Of a DNA stretch of 14,110 nucleotides, positions 13,876 to 14,110 are shown piece after piece. Position numbers and translations under genes: made by a program. The stretch lies in assembly GCA_021811305.1 (NCBI GenBank), contig JAJZPD010000017.1, positions 1 to 14,110 on the forward strand, written 5' to 3'. Under the pieces are notes generated by a model. The model was not told where the DNA came from. It was given only the letters and a program-made list of their open reading frames with translations, and ran no database searches. Every line of letters begins with the position of its first letter. The stretch's first letter is position 1. Source of the stretch: a bacterium (GTDB taxonomy: Bacteria > Patescibacteriota > Minisyncoccia > UBA6257 > Colwellbacteraceae).

Positions 13876-13891
13876 TGTTTCACGTGAAACA
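13876..13891. promoter_or_regulatory. parS site 6
   Basis: A sixth and last perfect copy, 48 bp after site 5, bordering the AT-rich stretch. Confidence 0.93.
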
Positions 13892-13920
13892 TTTAAAATA
13901 GCAAAACAGCAAAAAATCCA

Positions 13921-13989
13921 GTAAAACACTATATTTTCCGAAAAAGCCATAAAACAAATGTTTTACACTTTAATCAAAATGTTTTACAC
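13921..13989. repeat. TGTTTTAC half-site-like motifs in AT-rich DNA
   Basis: TGTTTTACAC occurs at 13959-13968 and 13980-13989, exactly 21 bp apart (two helical turns). An inverted GTAAAACA lies at 13921-13928. TAAAACA-AA-TGTTTTA (13950-13965) is a perfect dyad. The motif is one base from the parS half-site TGTTTCAC and also resembles weak DnaA boxes (TTTTACACA), so ParB or DnaA binding are both conceivable. Confidence 0.4.
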
Positions 13990-13995
13990 ATGGAA

Positions 13996-14105
13996 ATCCG
14001 GCAATCCGGCAATTCTTTGCCGGATTGTTTCCGGATGCAGTATTTATGCGGTTTTTCGCGGCAATCCGGCAATCGGCATTTCCGGATAGATTTCCGGATT
14101 GCCGC
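13996..14105. repeat. ATCCGG motif cluster with two perfect inverted repeats
   Basis: Seven copies of ATCCGG/CCGGAT start at 13996, 14004, 14020, 14031, 14064, 14082 and 14094. They include a direct 8-bp repeat (ATCCGGCA twice) and a direct 12-bp repeat (ATTTCCGGAT plus two bases). Two stems form: an 11-bp perfect hairpin with a 4-nt loop (14002-14027), and a 12-bp perfect inverted repeat (14058-14069 with 14094-14105). Iteron-like protein binding sites, an origin element or a cluster of palindromic intergenic repeats are all possible. Confidence 0.55.
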
Positions 14106-14110
14106 AGATC

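Larger units (their letters stand above)
13582..13891. repeat. 48-bp tandem parS array (centromere-like)
   Basis: Seven repeat units, six with a perfect ParB palindrome, lie at steps of 48, 48, 48, 54, 48 and 48 bp. The spacers are diverged copies of each other: the first and last both carry AAAACCCGCCTTTT at the same offset, two others carry GGGTTTT or GGGGTTTT near that offset, and most end in a run of A before the next palindrome. It is therefore a degenerate tandem repeat in which selection has kept the palindrome. It probably acts as the chromosomal partition site near the replication origin. Confidence 0.85.

Noticed and set aside
13582..13891. CRISPR array (regular repeats with 32-38 bp spacers)
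   Set aside because: The repeat is only 16 bp and exactly the ParB palindrome, the spacers are related to one another, and no cas gene is nearby.

Overview
The window looks like chromosomal DNA from a candidate phyla radiation (Patescibacteria) bacterium, probably Parcubacteria-like. This is inferred from protein style, not from a marker tree. Genes are tightly packed, many overlap by a few bases, and Shine-Dalgarno motifs are mostly absent. Several proteins are reduced versions of their families: a 173-residue YebC, a 260-residue polymerase III delta, a free-standing 5'-3' exonuclease without a polymerase domain, and a PilB-type ATPase without its N-terminal domain. TGA is used as a stop (end of tsaE), so there is no sign of UGA recoding.

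Layout. Bases 1-2410 (minus) hold a class A penicillin-binding protein, cut by the window edge only at its C-terminal end. A rho-independent terminator follows at 2463-2494. Then, on the minus strand (listed here left to right, so transcribed in reverse order), come a very acidic 95-residue protein with its own strong promoter, ruvC and yebC. A short divergent spacer leads to a plus-strand PilB/GspE ATPase (3957-5291). The 221-base gap after it carries a strong candidate for a minus-strand structured small RNA of about 146 nt. The plus strand then continues with ruvB, tsaE and a 5'-3' exonuclease gene, successively overlapping, followed by an orphan sensor histidine kinase, mutM, and, after a new promoter, pyrG and holA. 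rpsT (minus) meets holA tail to tail. A tiny three-cysteine ORF (plus) and yraN (minus) share a TTAA stop.

The last 700 bases carry no protein gene. They contain six perfect ParB-binding sites (TGTTTCACGTGAAACA) plus one degenerate copy, at steps of 48, 48, 48, 54, 48 and 48 bp. Next comes an AT-rich stretch with TGTTTTAC half-site-like motifs, then a cluster of seven ATCCGG/CCGGAT motifs folding into two perfect inverted repeats. I read this as a chromosome-partition centromere beside, or part of, the replication origin region. It is the most distinctive element in the window.

Functionally the genes are housekeeping: peptidoglycan synthesis (PBP1A), recombination and repair (RuvB, RuvC, MutM, 5'-3' exonuclease, YraN), tRNA t6A synthesis (TsaE), replication (HolA), CTP supply (PyrG), translation (S20, YebC), surface pili (PilB) and chromosome segregation (parS). 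RuvA, a partner response regulator, and ParA/ParB are not in the window.
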